Shown here: piece by piece, positions 27,726 through 37,074 of the stretch
How the letters are laid out: every line of letters starts with the position of its first letter
Position numbering within the stretch: the first letter of the stretch is position 1
Origin: Streptomyces cyaneofuscatus
Lineage (GTDB): Bacteria; Actinomycetota; Actinomycetes; Streptomycetales; Streptomycetaceae
NCBI RefSeq assembly: GCF_000718135.1
Contig: NZ_JOEM01000005.1
Coordinates: 248,001-312,000, forward strand
Length of the DNA: 64,000 nucleotides
Direction of reading: 5' to 3'
Translations under genes and position numbers: made by a program
Notes under the pieces: model-generated
Database searches by the model: none
Seen by the model: only the letters and a program-made list of their open reading frames with translations
Told to the model about the DNA's origin: nothing

Positions 27726-30533
27726 TCAGCCGCCGGTCGAGGCGGGGGCGTGCGGTCCGCCGGCGAGCATGCGGTCCACGACGCGCGCTGTGGCCTGACC
27801 GTCCCTGGGCTCGCAGAAGTCCTTCTTGAACCGCGTGTACTTGTCCCGGTACTCCGCTTCGACGGCGTCGAGGCCGCGCAGGGCCTTGACCAGCTCCTCG
27901 GAGGTCTCCAGCAGCGGCCCGGGGGCCCGGGTGGTGAAGTCGAAGTACAGGCCGCGCAAGGTGTCCCGGTAGTGCTCCAGGTCGTAGGTGAAGAAGAGCA
28001 TCGGCTTGTCGGAGTGCGCGAAGTCGAAGAGCGCCGAGGAGTAGTCGGTGATCAGCACATCGGCTACGAGATAGAGATCCGCGATGTCCGGATAGCGCGT
28101 GACGTCCCAGACGAAGCCCTGGCCGGCCCCCGGCACGTTGCCGTGCACGCTGGAGTGCTTGCGGAAGAGCAGCACATGGTCGTGGCCTAGTTCGGCCTGC
28201 GCCGCCGCGAGATCGATCCGCAGATCGAGCTTGTACAGCTTGCTCGCGTGCCGCTGGTCCTCCCGCCAGGTGGGAGCGTAGAGCACCACCTTCTTGCCCT
28301 CGGGGAGCCCGAGCTGCTCCCTGACCCGCGCGGCCCGTATGTCGCGGTCGGCGGCGTGGAAGATGTCGTTGCGCGGATATCCGCTCTCCAGCATCTCGCC
28401 TTCGATGGAGTACGCCCTGCGCATGATCTCCGTGGTGTGTGCGTTCGGTGACACCACGAAGTCGAACTGCCGGTAGCTGTGCGGCAGACCGGCGATGTAG
28501 GCGGGGCTCGACTGGGGAGAGCCGAGCAGGTCCTTGCCGACCTTCTTCAGCGGCGTACCGTGCCAGGTCTGCACGACCTTCTGCCCGGGACGGGTGACGA
28601 ACCAGTCACCCACGGGCGTGTTGACGACGACGTAACGGCTGCGCGCCAGCGCCTCGTACCACGCGCGGCTGCCCCAGCCCACCACACGCGCTTCCGCCGG
28701 CATCTCCGGCAGCCCTTCGTCCTGGGTCCAGATGTGCTCGACCGCGACCCCTCGGCGTACCAGCTCGTCGTAGACGAACCGAGGTGAGTCCGAGAACTGC
28801 TTCCCGCCGAAGCTGAGGTAGAGCACCGCGTCGCGCAGGGGAAGCTTGCGCTGCTTGTGGAAGTGCGCCTCGCGCAGGATGCGCTGGCGGTACGTGCCGT
28901 GCTCGTCGGGGGCGAGCAGCCGTTCCGGCTCGATGAAGATGCGGTCGAAGTTGCGGCGGTCCACGGTGAAGGCGCGCGGCTGCCCACCGGCGCGCTGCGG
29001 GCCGTTGAAGCGCAGGGGAAGCTCCCCCACCTGCTCCGGCCGCAAGGTCACCGGAACGTCCTCGGACTTGTCCCAGGCGTCCACATCGCGGAAGAACAGA
29101 TACCAGCGGCCGGGGCAGAGAGGAAGCGCGGGGCCGTGCACCTGAGGGGCCGCCTCGGGGTCGATCCGGACCGTGAACCGCCCGTCGGCCATCTCGACCG
29201 GCAGCTCCTTCTCCTCGAAGCGGGTGCCGTGCCGCAGGACGACCTTCTTCCCGGCCGCCTCCTCACGGGGGTAGGCGCCCGTGAGCACCAGCTCTCCCGC
29301 ATCCGTCACGGTCATCGCGTCGACAACGGCTCGGACGGCCCGCGTGGCCAGCACCAGCCTGCCGGGCCCGTCGCGGTGGACGGCCAGCTCACGGCCGGCG
29401 GCGAACCGGTGTCTCCCGGTCGTGAAGCCTTCGGCGAGGTGGGCCGCCTGGCCCCGGCCCTCGGCTCCGCGGAACGTCACCTTGAACTGGCGGGTCTTGA
29501 TCCCCGGCGGGTCGTCGGCGGTCAGCCGGTCGAGGCTGAAGACCGCTCGGTAGCGCCGGAACGCGTCGTCGGCGGAACCGGACGGGGCGGAGAGGGCGGT
29601 GAGCGGGCTGTCCAGCCGGGTCTCGCCCTCGACGACGCTCACGGTGGTGGGAGCCTTGTGGCCACTCCGCACCCGGGCGACCAGCACCAGCTCGCCGTCC
29701 ACCACGGTGCAGGACTCGACCTCGACCGGAGGCTGCTGAACGGTGATGCCCACAGCGTCCTTGGTGAAGCCCACGACGAGACGTGAGCCGTCCGCCAGAT
29801 GACGCACCTGGTTGTGCCCGGCCGTCCCCACCTCGCGCTGACGCACCCGCGTCTCGTACGCCCCGCCCGGTCCCGGTATCCCGACGCTCAGGAACCACTG
29901 ACCGGCACCGCGCCCGGCGAGCTCACGCAGCCGACGGGCGGGGACGGCGACCTCGAAGCCCGTCCGGTCGTAGCAGTGCAGCGCCTGTCCCGAGGCGGCG
30001 GTGGCCTCCTCGTTCTTGGTACGGCGCAGACGCAGCTTGATGCGCTCCCCGGTATCAGCGTGCTCCAGCACCGCGAACCGGCCGATCGTGCGACCCGACG
30101 GGCGCGGCAGGTTCGCGACGAACGCGTACCCTCCCCACACCAGATCGTCGCCGCGCCACTCGACCGAGGTGAGCTGCGCGGTCATCTTCAGATCAGGACG
30201 TTCGAGCGCAGTGATCCGGTCCGGCAGCGCAAGGCTTCGCAGGCCCGGTAGCACCAGCCGTGGCCGCCGGGCACCCGCCACGAGGAAGACGCCCGGGTCT
30301 CTGCGCTGGCCCCGGACCACCTCGACCAGATCCTCGGCACGCCCCTCGGACGCGAGGTACCACAGGACGCGCTCGACCGGCCGGAGGGGAGTGAGCACCT
30401 TCTCGCCGTGCGTGTCGAGGAGTCTTCGCGCCGTGGCACGCAACTCCTCGCGCTCGGCCTGGGAGCTCTCGGGAAAGAATCGCAGGATCCTCTGCACTCC
30501 GGCCGATGTGAGATCGGCGAGAGACTGCGCCAT
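27726..30533 (-). CDS. TagF-like CDP-glycerol:poly(glycerophosphate) glycerophosphotransferase
   Basis: This 935-residue protein has a C-terminal glyphos_transf domain of about 370 residues, with LSFGGKQFSDSPRFVYDELV, VQTWHGTPLKKVGKDLL, VLYAPTWREDQRHAS, FRKHSSVH and LITDYSSALFDFAHSDKPM. Such enzymes polymerise glycerol- or ribitol-phosphate in teichoic-acid-like wall polymers. The N-terminal 500 residues are helical, then beta-rich repeats with no catalytic motif visible. In many actinobacterial relatives a GT2 glycosyltransferase domain precedes this region; here it is absent and the ATG at 30533 has GAGGGG upstream, so the short form seems genuine. It is a single-gene unit and probably acts at the cytoplasmic membrane face. 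Confidence 0.88.
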   Translation of the reverse strand: MAQSLADLTSAGVQRILRFFPESSQAEREELRATARRLLDTHGEKVLTPLRPVERVLWYLASEGRAEDLVEVVRGQRRDPGVFLVAGARRPRLVLPGLRSLALPDRITALERPDLKMTAQLTSVEWRGDDLVWGGYAFVANLPRPSGRTIGRFAVLEHADTGERIKLRLRRTKNEEATAASGQALHCYDRTGFEVAVPARRLRELAGRGAGQWFLSVGIPGPGGAYETRVRQREVGTAGHNQVRHLADGSRLVVGFTKDAVGITVQQPPVEVESCTVVDGELVLVARVRSGHKAPTTVSVVEGETRLDSPLTALSAPSGSADDAFRRYRAVFSLDRLTADDPPGIKTRQFKVTFRGAEGRGQAAHLAEGFTTGRHRFAAGRELAVHRDGPGRLVLATRAVRAVVDAMTVTDAGELVLTGAYPREEAAGKKVVLRHGTRFEEKELPVEMADGRFTVRIDPEAAPQVHGPALPLCPGRWYLFFRDVDAWDKSEDVPVTLRPEQVGELPLRFNGPQRAGGQPRAFTVDRRNFDRIFIEPERLLAPDEHGTYRQRILREAHFHKQRKLPLRDAVLYLSFGGKQFSDSPRFVYDELVRRGVAVEHIWTQDEGLPEMPAEARVVGWGSRAWYEALARSRYVVVNTPVGDWFVTRPGQKVVQTWHGTPLKKVGKDLLGSPQSSPAYIAGLPHSYRQFDFVVSPNAHTTEIMRRAYSIEGEMLESGYPRNDIFHAADRDIRAARVREQLGLPEGKKVVLYAPTWREDQRHASKLYKLDLRIDLAAAQAELGHDHVLLFRKHSSVHGNVPGAGQGFVWDVTRYPDIADLYLVADVLITDYSSALFDFAHSDKPMLFFTYDLEHYRDTLRGLYFDFTTRAPGPLLETSEELVKALRGLDAVEAEYRDKYTRFKKDFCEPRDGQATARVVDRMLAGGPHAPASTGG

Positions 30534-30679
30534 GGGTAACGCCCCTCTTCAACGTGCGGGTCAACTCCGGGCCATCGCACGTTAACCGAGTCGCTAGGGG
30601 GGCCTACACTTCGCGCGATAACAGTACGGGCACATGCGGCGCGGATTCGTCGGCCTTGAAGCGGCAAGGACCGCCCCTT

Positions 30680-30702
30680 GGGCGTGTCCGCCGGACACGC
30701 CC
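30680..30702 (-). terminator. 10-bp hairpin at the glnE stop codon
   Basis: GGGCGTGTCC (30680-30689) pairs with GGACACGCCC (30693-30702) around a 3-nt loop, starting on the last base of the glnE stop codon. Confidence 0.75.
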
Positions 30703-33698
30703 TAGACCACCGCCCCGTAGAACCGCTCCTCCACCACCGCCCGGGCCCGCCGCGTGATCCGCCGGTAGTCGTCCAGCATGTCCCCGACATGCCCCGGCTC
30801 GTACCCCAGGTACCGCCCCACGGCCGTCATCTCCCGGGGGTCGGACGGAAACGTGTCCCCCGCCCGCCCCCGCACCAGCATCACCGCGTTCCGGACCCGC
30901 GTCGCCAGCACCCACGCCTCGTCCAGCATCTCCGCGTCCTCACCCGGGATCAGCCCCGCCGCGCACGCCGCCGCCAGCGCCTCGCGCGTACGCGTCGTCC
31001 GCAGCCCCGGCTCCGCCCAGCCGTGCTGCATCTGCATCAGCTGCACGGTCCACTCGACGTCGCTCAGCCCGCCCCGCCCCAGCTTCGCGTGGAGCGTGGG
31101 GTCCGCGCCGCGCGGCATCCGCTCGGACTCCATCCGCGCCTTGAGCCGGCGGATCTCGCGTACGGCGTCCTCACCGAGCCCTTCCGCCGGATACCGCAAC
31201 GGGTCCACCAGCTCGATGAAGTCGCGCCCCAACTCCTCGTCGCCCGCCATGTGTTCGGCCCGCAGCAGCGCCTGGCTCTCCCAGACCAGCGACCAGCGCC
31301 GGTAGTACGCCCCGTACGACTTCAACGTCCGCACCATCGGCCCGGTCTTGCCCTCGGGCCGCAGATCGGCGTCGATCAGCAAGGGCGGGTCGGCAGTGGG
31401 CAGTTGGAGCAGCCGCCGCATCTCCCCCACGACCGAGTTCGCCGCCCGGGCGGCCTCCTCGTCGCTCACGCCCTCGCGCGGCCGGTGGACGAAGAGGACG
31501 TCGGCGTCGGAGCCGTAACTCAGCTCGTGCCCGCCGAAGCGGCCCATGCCGATGACGGCGAACCGGGTCGGCAGGGTGTCGCCCCACCGCTCGCGTACGG
31601 CGGCCCGCAGCGCGCCCGCGATGGTGGCGGCGTTCAGGTCGGTGACGGCGGAGCCGACCCGGTCGACGAGGGCCCCGTGGTCCTGCTCGGCCGGGCTGTC
31701 CTCGGTGCCGTACGAGCCGATGATGTCGGCGGCCGTCGTACGGAACAGCTCCCGCCGCCGCACCCCGCGCACCACCGCGACCGCCGACTCCGCGTCCCCG
31801 GCGCGCCCCACCGCCGCCAGCACCTCCTGCTCCAGGTGCTCGCGGGTGCGGGGCGTGAGACCCTCCGGGTCGCCCAGGATCGCCACCGCCTCCGGGGCCC
31901 GCATGAGCAGGTCCGGGGCGAGGCGGCCGGCGGAGAGGACCCGGGCGAGGTTCTCCGCCGCCGCCCCCTCGTCGCGCAGGAGCCGCAGGTACCACGGGGT
32001 CTTGCCCAGCGCGTCGGACACCTTGCGGAAGCCGAGCAGCCCGGCGTCCGGGTCGGCGGAGTCCGCGAACCAGCCGAGCAGCACCGGCAGCAGCGTGCGC
32101 TGGATCGCCGCCTTGCGGGAGACCCCGGAGGAGAGTGCCTCCAGGTGGCGCAGGGCCGCGCCGGGGTCCGCGTACCCGAGGGCCTCCAGCCGGATCGCGG
32201 CCGCCTTCGCGCTGAGCCGGGACTCGGCGGGGGCCAGCTGCGCGACGGCGTCCAGCAGCGGCCGGTAGAAGATCTTCTCGTGCAGCCGCCGCACCACCGA
32301 GGCGTGCCGCCGCCACGCCTTGTTGAGCTCGGCGACCGGGTCGGTCCGCATCCCGAGCGAGCGCCCGAGCCTCCGCAGATCGGCCTCGTCCTCGGGAACC
32401 AGGTGGGTGCGGCGCAGGCGGTAGAGCTGGATGCGGTGCTCCATGGAGCGCAGGAAGCGGTAGGCCTCGTCCAGCTGGGCGGCGTCCGCACGCCCCACGT
32501 ACCCGCCACCGGCGAGCGCCCGCAGGGCCTCCAGCGTGGTCCCGCTGTGCAGCGAGGCGTCGCTGCGCCCGTGCACCAACTGGAGGAGCTGGACGGCGAA
32601 TTCGACGTCCCGCAGCCCGCCGGGTCCGAGCTTCAGCTCCCGCTCGATCCGGTCGGCGGGGATGTTGTCGACGACGCGGCGGCGCATCTTCTGCACGTCG
32701 GGGACGAAGTTCTCCCGGTCGGCGGCCTGCCAGACGAGCGGCGAGACGGCGTCGACGTACTCCTGGCCGAGCTCCGGGTCCCCGGCGACCGCGCGCGCCT
32801 TCAGCAGCGCCTGGAACTCCCAGGTCTTCGCCCACCGCTGGTAGTAGGCGAGGTGGGAGGTGAGGGTGCGCACGAGGGGCCCGTTGCGGCCCTCGGGGCG
32901 GAGGTTGGCGTCGACCTCCCAGATGGTGCCCTCGGCGGTGTTCTCGGAGCAGATCCGCATCATGTGGGCGGCGAGCCGGGTGGCGGCCTGCATGGCCTTG
33001 TTCTCGTCGACGCCGTCGCGCGCCTCACCGACGAAGATCACGTCGACGTCGGAGACGTAGTTCAGCTCGTGGCCGCCGCACTTGCCCATCGCGACGACGG
33101 CGAGCCGGCACTGCGCCGCGTCCTCGGGGGCCGCCGTCCGGGCGATGGCGAGGGCGGCGCGGAGGGTGGCGGTGGCGAGATCGGCCAGTTCGGCGGCGGT
33201 CTGGGCGAGGTCGGTGGTCCCGCAGACGTCACGGGCGGCCAGGGTGAGCAGGCAGCGCCGGTACCCGACGCGCAGCGAGTCCGGGTCGACGGCCTCGGCG
33301 AGCCCGCGCTCGAACTCGGCGACCCCCGGGTGCAGGTCCACCGCCTCGTACGTGACGAGCGCCTGCCAGTCGCGCGGGTGCCGGGCCAGGTGGTCGCCGA
33401 GCGCCTCGGACGCCCCGAGGACCCCGAGGAGCCGGTCGCGCAGGGGCTTGGCGGTGACGAGGGTGTCCAGCAGCACCTGCCGCTCGCCCTCCTCCTCGGC
33501 CTCCACGAGCCGGACGAGGCCGCGCAGGGCCAGATCGGGGTCGGCGGTGGCGCCGAGCGCCTCCAGGAGGACGGGATCGGACCGTACGGAGGCGAGGTCG
33601 TCCAGCTCCAGGAGCTGCTCGGCGGCGGACGGGTCGGTGAATCCGTGCCGCAGCAGCCTGGTGAACGTACTGCTTCTGCGCCCCGGCACCGTCGTCAT
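30702..33698 (-). CDS. glnE: Glutamine synthetase adenylyltransferase/deadenylase
   Basis: This 998-residue bifunctional enzyme tunes glutamine synthetase by adding AMP to a tyrosine or removing it, according to nitrogen status. The two halves each contain a nucleotidyltransferase core: MGKCGGHELNYVSDVDVIFV in the N-terminal deadenylase half and MGRFGGHELSYGSDADVLFV in the C-terminal adenylylating half. Each is followed by the helical linker typical of GlnE (LGPGGLRDVEFAVQLLQLVH and LGRGGLSDVEWTVQLMQMQH). Length is normal for the actinobacterial family. It lies about 9 kb from glnA2; the main GlnA substrate is outside the window. Confidence 0.97.
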   Translation of the reverse strand: MTTVPGRRSSTFTRLLRHGFTDPSAAEQLLELDDLASVRSDPVLLEALGATADPDLALRGLVRLVEAEEEGERQVLLDTLVTAKPLRDRLLGVLGASEALGDHLARHPRDWQALVTYEAVDLHPGVAEFERGLAEAVDPDSLRVGYRRCLLTLAARDVCGTTDLAQTAAELADLATATLRAALAIARTAAPEDAAQCRLAVVAMGKCGGHELNYVSDVDVIFVGEARDGVDENKAMQAATRLAAHMMRICSENTAEGTIWEVDANLRPEGRNGPLVRTLTSHLAYYQRWAKTWEFQALLKARAVAGDPELGQEYVDAVSPLVWQAADRENFVPDVQKMRRRVVDNIPADRIERELKLGPGGLRDVEFAVQLLQLVHGRSDASLHSGTTLEALRALAGGGYVGRADAAQLDEAYRFLRSMEHRIQLYRLRRTHLVPEDEADLRRLGRSLGMRTDPVAELNKAWRRHASVVRRLHEKIFYRPLLDAVAQLAPAESRLSAKAAAIRLEALGYADPGAALRHLEALSSGVSRKAAIQRTLLPVLLGWFADSADPDAGLLGFRKVSDALGKTPWYLRLLRDEGAAAENLARVLSAGRLAPDLLMRAPEAVAILGDPEGLTPRTREHLEQEVLAAVGRAGDAESAVAVVRGVRRRELFRTTAADIIGSYGTEDSPAEQDHGALVDRVGSAVTDLNAATIAGALRAAVRERWGDTLPTRFAVIGMGRFGGHELSYGSDADVLFVHRPREGVSDEEAARAANSVVGEMRRLLQLPTADPPLLIDADLRPEGKTGPMVRTLKSYGAYYRRWSLVWESQALLRAEHMAGDEELGRDFIELVDPLRYPAEGLGEDAVREIRRLKARMESERMPRGADPTLHAKLGRGGLSDVEWTVQLMQMQHGWAEPGLRTTRTREALAAACAAGLIPGEDAEMLDEAWVLATRVRNAVMLVRGRAGDTFPSDPREMTAVGRYLGYEPGHVGDMLDDYRRITRRARAVVEERFYGAVV

Positions 33699-33865
33699 TG
33701 CACGCTCTCCTGCCGCCCGAACCGATCTGCGTAGCCGCGACGCCGCCCCTTCGCCACGCCACAGCTCTCCGAGCCTAGTCCTGTACCGATGAATTCGGGG
33801 CGGGGGCGGAGTCCACCCACGGGGAAAGCACCTGACAGCACCCCCTGACGCCCTCCGGAGGAACG

Positions 33866-34402
33866 ATGTCCAGGACCGAGCAGCCCCTCTCCGCCACTCT
33901 CCCGGCCACCGAGCTGGATGCCCGCTACAGCAGCGAGGGCGCCACGGCCCGCCCCTGGCCGGAGACGGCCGCCGTACTCGCCGACGCCCCGCTCTACTGG
34001 CTCTCCACGGTCCGCCCCGACGGCCGCCCCCATGTCACCCCGCTCATCGGCGTCTGGTCACAGGGCGCCCTCCACTTCTGTACGGGCCCGGCGGAGCGCA
34101 AGGCGCGCAACCTGGCGGCCAACCCCGAGGTGGTCCTGACGACGGGGGCCAACGCCCTCGACTCGGGGATCGACGTGGTGGTCGAGGGCCGGGCGGACCG
34201 GGTGACGGACCACGCCCGGCTGACGGCGCTGGCCCGGGAGTGGGAGGCGAAGTACGGCGCCGACTGGCACTTCGATGTCGCGGACGGCAGCTTCGTCCAG
34301 GCGGAGGCGGGCCACGCCCACGTGTTCGCGGTCCGCCCCCGTACGGTGTTCGGCTTCGGCAAGGGGGACCCGTACAGCCAGACGCGCTACAGCTTCACGT
34401 GA
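33866..34402 (+). CDS. PPOX-class (FMN/F420-dependent) oxidoreductase family protein
   Basis: This 178-residue protein has the split-barrel fold of pyridoxamine-phosphate-oxidase relatives: APLYWLSTVRPDGRPHVTPL, then IGVWSQGALHFCTGPAERKA and NPEVVLTTG. The family binds FMN, F420 or heme; the motif set here resembles F420-type members, but the cofactor cannot be settled by eye. GGAGGA precedes the ATG. The last 16 bases overlap the end of the convergent methyltransferase gene. It is divergent from glnE with a 167-base gap where no clear operator was seen. Confidence 0.85.
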   Translation: MSRTEQPLSATLPATELDARYSSEGATARPWPETAAVLADAPLYWLSTVRPDGRPHVTPLIGVWSQGALHFCTGPAERKARNLAANPEVVLTTGANALDSGIDVVVEGRADRVTDHARLTALAREWEAKYGADWHFDVADGSFVQAEAGHAHVFAVRPRTVFGFGKGDPYSQTRYSFT

Positions 34403-35187
34403 CCGGCCGATCTGGTCCCGATGACGACGGTGGCGTACAGCTCCTCGCAGACCACCACGCGCGGCACCAGCCCGGCGCCGCGCAGGACTCCCACCGCCGC
34501 GTCCCGCTGCCGCTCACTGGCCTCCACCAGCAGGCTGCCGCCGGGGGCGAGCCACCCGGGGGCCTCGGCGGCGACCCGGCGCATGACGTCGAGGCCGTCG
34601 CCGCCGCCGTCGAGGGCGACCCGGGGTTCGTGGACGCGGGCCTCGGCGGGCAGCAGCTCGACATCGGCGGTCGGAACGTAGGGAACATTGGCCAGCAGTA
34701 CGTCGACACGACCGCGCAGCCCGACGGGGAGGGGCTCGAACAGGTCGCCCTCGTAGACCTGCCCGAGACCGCCGATGTTGCGCCGGGCGCACCGTACGGC
34801 GGCGGGTTCGACATCGCAGGCGTGCAGGTCGACCGGGCCCAGGGTGGTGGCCAGGGCGGCACCGAGCGCACCCGAACCACAGCAGAGGTCGACGACGACG
34901 GCCCGGCGGGGTGCGAGGGCGGCGGCCTGCGCCACGAGGAACTCCGTACGGCGGCGGGGCACGAAGACACCGGCGTCCACGGCGAAGCGCCGACCGCGGA
35001 ACTCCGCCCAGCCCAGGACATGTTCGAGCGGAAGCCCGGCGACGCGGCGCTCGACGAGGAGGGACAGTTCGTCCGGGGACGCGGCGGCCTCATGGAGGAG
35101 GGAGGCCTCGTCCTCGGCGAAGACGCAACCGGCGCGGCGCAGGGCGGCGACGGTGGCGGAAAAGGAACTCAAAGGGTGAACCGGCAT
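34387..35187 (-). CDS. PrmC/HemK-related protein N5-glutamine methyltransferase paralogue
   Basis: This 266-residue protein has a helical N-terminal domain (ERRVAGLPLEHVLGWAEFRG, as in PrmC) and a SAM-binding domain (VVVDLCCGSGALGAALA). The catalytic loop reads NVPYVP where release-factor methylases have NPPY. That change defines a side branch of the family annotated as putative N5-glutamine methyltransferases, so the true prmC is probably elsewhere. The substrate is unknown. It converges with the PPOX gene, overlapping 16 bases. Confidence 0.85.
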   Translation of the reverse strand: MPVHPLSSFSATVAALRRAGCVFAEDEASLLHEAAASPDELSLLVERRVAGLPLEHVLGWAEFRGRRFAVDAGVFVPRRRTEFLVAQAAALAPRRAVVVDLCCGSGALGAALATTLGPVDLHACDVEPAAVRCARRNIGGLGQVYEGDLFEPLPVGLRGRVDVLLANVPYVPTADVELLPAEARVHEPRVALDGGGDGLDVMRRVAAEAPGWLAPGGSLLVEASERQRDAAVGVLRGAGLVPRVVVCEELYATVVIGTRSAGHVKL

Positions 35188-35370
35188 ACGGGGAAACGCC
35201 TTTCGGGAAATCCGATGGGCGCTCCGCGATCGCTCGGTGCCGTTCCGCCCGGCCGCTATGGCGGTGGGTCGACGCGATCGTGCGAGGTGAGCACCCAGCC
35301 TGATCCAGCGGTAATGGGTCTCACCTCCCCGGTCCGTCCCCGTACCGGTGCACGAGGGGTCGTAACACTA

Positions 35371-35402
35371 CAACAGCCCGTGCCGGGTGGCGCGGGCTGT
35401 TG
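35371..35402 (-). terminator. 10-bp hairpin terminator of the DHA2 exporter gene
   Basis: CAACAGCCCG (35371-35380) pairs with CGGGCTGTTG (35393-35402), 12-nt loop, ten bases beyond the exporter stop. The rest of the gap up to 35187 shows no gene or clear motif. Confidence 0.8.
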
Positions 35403-35411
35403 CAGTGCGGG

Positions 35412-36965
35412 CTACAGATCCACGCTGTCACGCAGCTTGGTCGGCGTCAGGAACAACGACGCGACGACACCGACCACCGCGATGCAGGCGGAGATGAGGA
35501 AGATGTGCCCGGTGGCGTCCCCGTAGGCGGCCCGGACGACCTCCTGGATCTGCGGCGGCATGGCGGCGACGTTCAGGGTGGACCCGCCGGAGCCGGAGGC
35601 GGCCGGGTCGATGCCGAGCTCCGCCAGCCCGTGGGCGATCTTGTTCGCGACCTGGTGGGCGAGGACCGCGCCGAGGACGGAGACGCCCATGGTGCCGCCG
35701 AGGGAGCGGAAGAAGGTGATGGCTCCGCTGGCCGCACCGATCTCGCTGAGGGGCACGGTGTTCTGGAGGACGAGCACCAGGTTCTGCATGGACATACCGA
35801 CGCCGGCCCCCACCCCGAGCATCCCCAACGACACGGCGACCAGCGGCGTTTCGTGGTCGATGAAGGAGAGCCCGAGGAAGCCGAGAGCAAGAACGACGAC
35901 ACCGGTGACGATGTACGGCTTGACCTTGCCGGTCTTGGAGACGAGACGTCCGGCGACGGTGGAGGAGACGAGCACGCCCGCCATGAGCGGAATGGTGAGG
36001 AGCCCCGCCTCGGTCGGTGAGTACCCGCGCCCGATCTGGAAGTACTGGCCGAGGAAGACGGCCCCGCCGAACATCGCCATGCCGACCGCGAGGCTCGCGA
36101 CGATGGCGAGCGCGGGATCGCGGCGCCGGACGACGTGCAGCGGAACGACGGGCTCCTTGACGCGCGCCTCGACGAGGACGGCCGCGCCGAGGATGACGAC
36201 ACTCCCGCCGACCATGAGGCCGGTCTGCCAGGAGATCCAGTCGAAGTCGCCGCCGACGAAGGTGACCCAGAGGAGCAGGAGGCTGACCCCGGCGGCGATG
36301 AGCGAGGCGCCGAGGTAGTCGACCTTGGTGTCGGGCCGGCGGACCTCGGCGAGGTGGAGGGTGCGGGCGAGCATCACGGAGGCGAGCAGGGTGAAGGGCA
36401 CGGCGATGAAGAAGCACCAGCGCCAGCCGAGCCAGGAGGCGTCGGTGATGAACCCGCCGAGCAGCGGCCCGCCGACGGTGGCGACGGCCATGACACCGCC
36501 GAGGTAACCGTTGTAGCGGCCGCGCTCCTTGGGGCTGATCATCGCGGCGATGATCACTTGCACGAGCACCTGGAGCGCCCCCATGCCGAGCCCCTGGACG
36601 GCGCGGAAGGCGATGAGCTGCTCGGTGGACTGAGCAAAGCCGCAGGCGATCGAGGAGACGACGAAGAGCCCGATGGCTATCTGGAGGAGCAGCTTCTTGC
36701 TGAAGAGGTCGGCGAGCTTGCCCCAGATCGGGGTGGAGGCGGTGGAGGCCAGGAGGGTCGCGGTGACGACCCAGGTGTACTGCGACTGGGTGCCGTCGAG
36801 GGACCCGATGATCTGCGGGAGCGCGACCGAGACCACGGTGGTGCTGATCATCGCGACGAACAGCACGATGAGCAGCCCGCTGAGGGCCCGCAGGATGTGC
36901 CGGTGGTCCATCGGCGCGGGGGCGGGGGCCCCGGCCGGGGCGGCGGTGGTGTGTGCTGCGCTCAC
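35412..36965 (-). CDS. MFS multidrug exporter, DHA2/EmrB-QacA family
   Basis: This 517-residue protein has about 14 transmembrane segments and DHA2 signatures: VSVALPQIIGSLDGTQSQYT, SKKLLLQIAIGLFVVSS, RAVQGLGMGALQVLVQV and GGVMAVATVGGPLLGGFI. It should expel a toxic compound or metabolite using the proton gradient. The GTG at 36965 has GGAGG six bases upstream and is preferred to the TTG at 36971. The divergent TetR gene at 37075 and the repeat operator between them point to control by that repressor. Confidence 0.93.
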   Translation of the reverse strand: MSAAHTTAAPAGAPAPAPMDHRHILRALSGLLIVLFVAMISTTVVSVALPQIIGSLDGTQSQYTWVVTATLLASTASTPIWGKLADLFSKKLLLQIAIGLFVVSSIACGFAQSTEQLIAFRAVQGLGMGALQVLVQVIIAAMISPKERGRYNGYLGGVMAVATVGGPLLGGFITDASWLGWRWCFFIAVPFTLLASVMLARTLHLAEVRRPDTKVDYLGASLIAAGVSLLLLWVTFVGGDFDWISWQTGLMVGGSVVILGAAVLVEARVKEPVVPLHVVRRRDPALAIVASLAVGMAMFGGAVFLGQYFQIGRGYSPTEAGLLTIPLMAGVLVSSTVAGRLVSKTGKVKPYIVTGVVVLALGFLGLSFIDHETPLVAVSLGMLGVGAGVGMSMQNLVLVLQNTVPLSEIGAASGAITFFRSLGGTMGVSVLGAVLAHQVANKIAHGLAELGIDPAASGSGGSTLNVAAMPPQIQEVVRAAYGDATGHIFLISACIAVVGVVASLFLTPTKLRDSVDL

Positions 36966-37018
36966 GCGCAACCTCCGGAAGGTTCGTACGAGGGGGAGAA
37001 GGCTTCACCATACATGCA

Positions 37019-37045
37019 CACTGAGCAATTTTGCCCACTGAGCAA
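37019..37045. promoter_or_regulatory. Candidate TetR operator between exporter and repressor genes
   Basis: CACTGAGCAA occurs at 37019-37028 and again at 37036-37045. The segment between them creates a near-palindrome, TGAGCAATTTTGCCCA (37022-37037). GATAAT at 37063-37068 lies six bases before the TetR ATG and suits a -10 box of a leaderless transcript, so the operator would cover its -35 region. Confidence 0.75.
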
Positions 37046-37074
37046 CAATCCGAACCCCGGGGGATAATGCCCCC

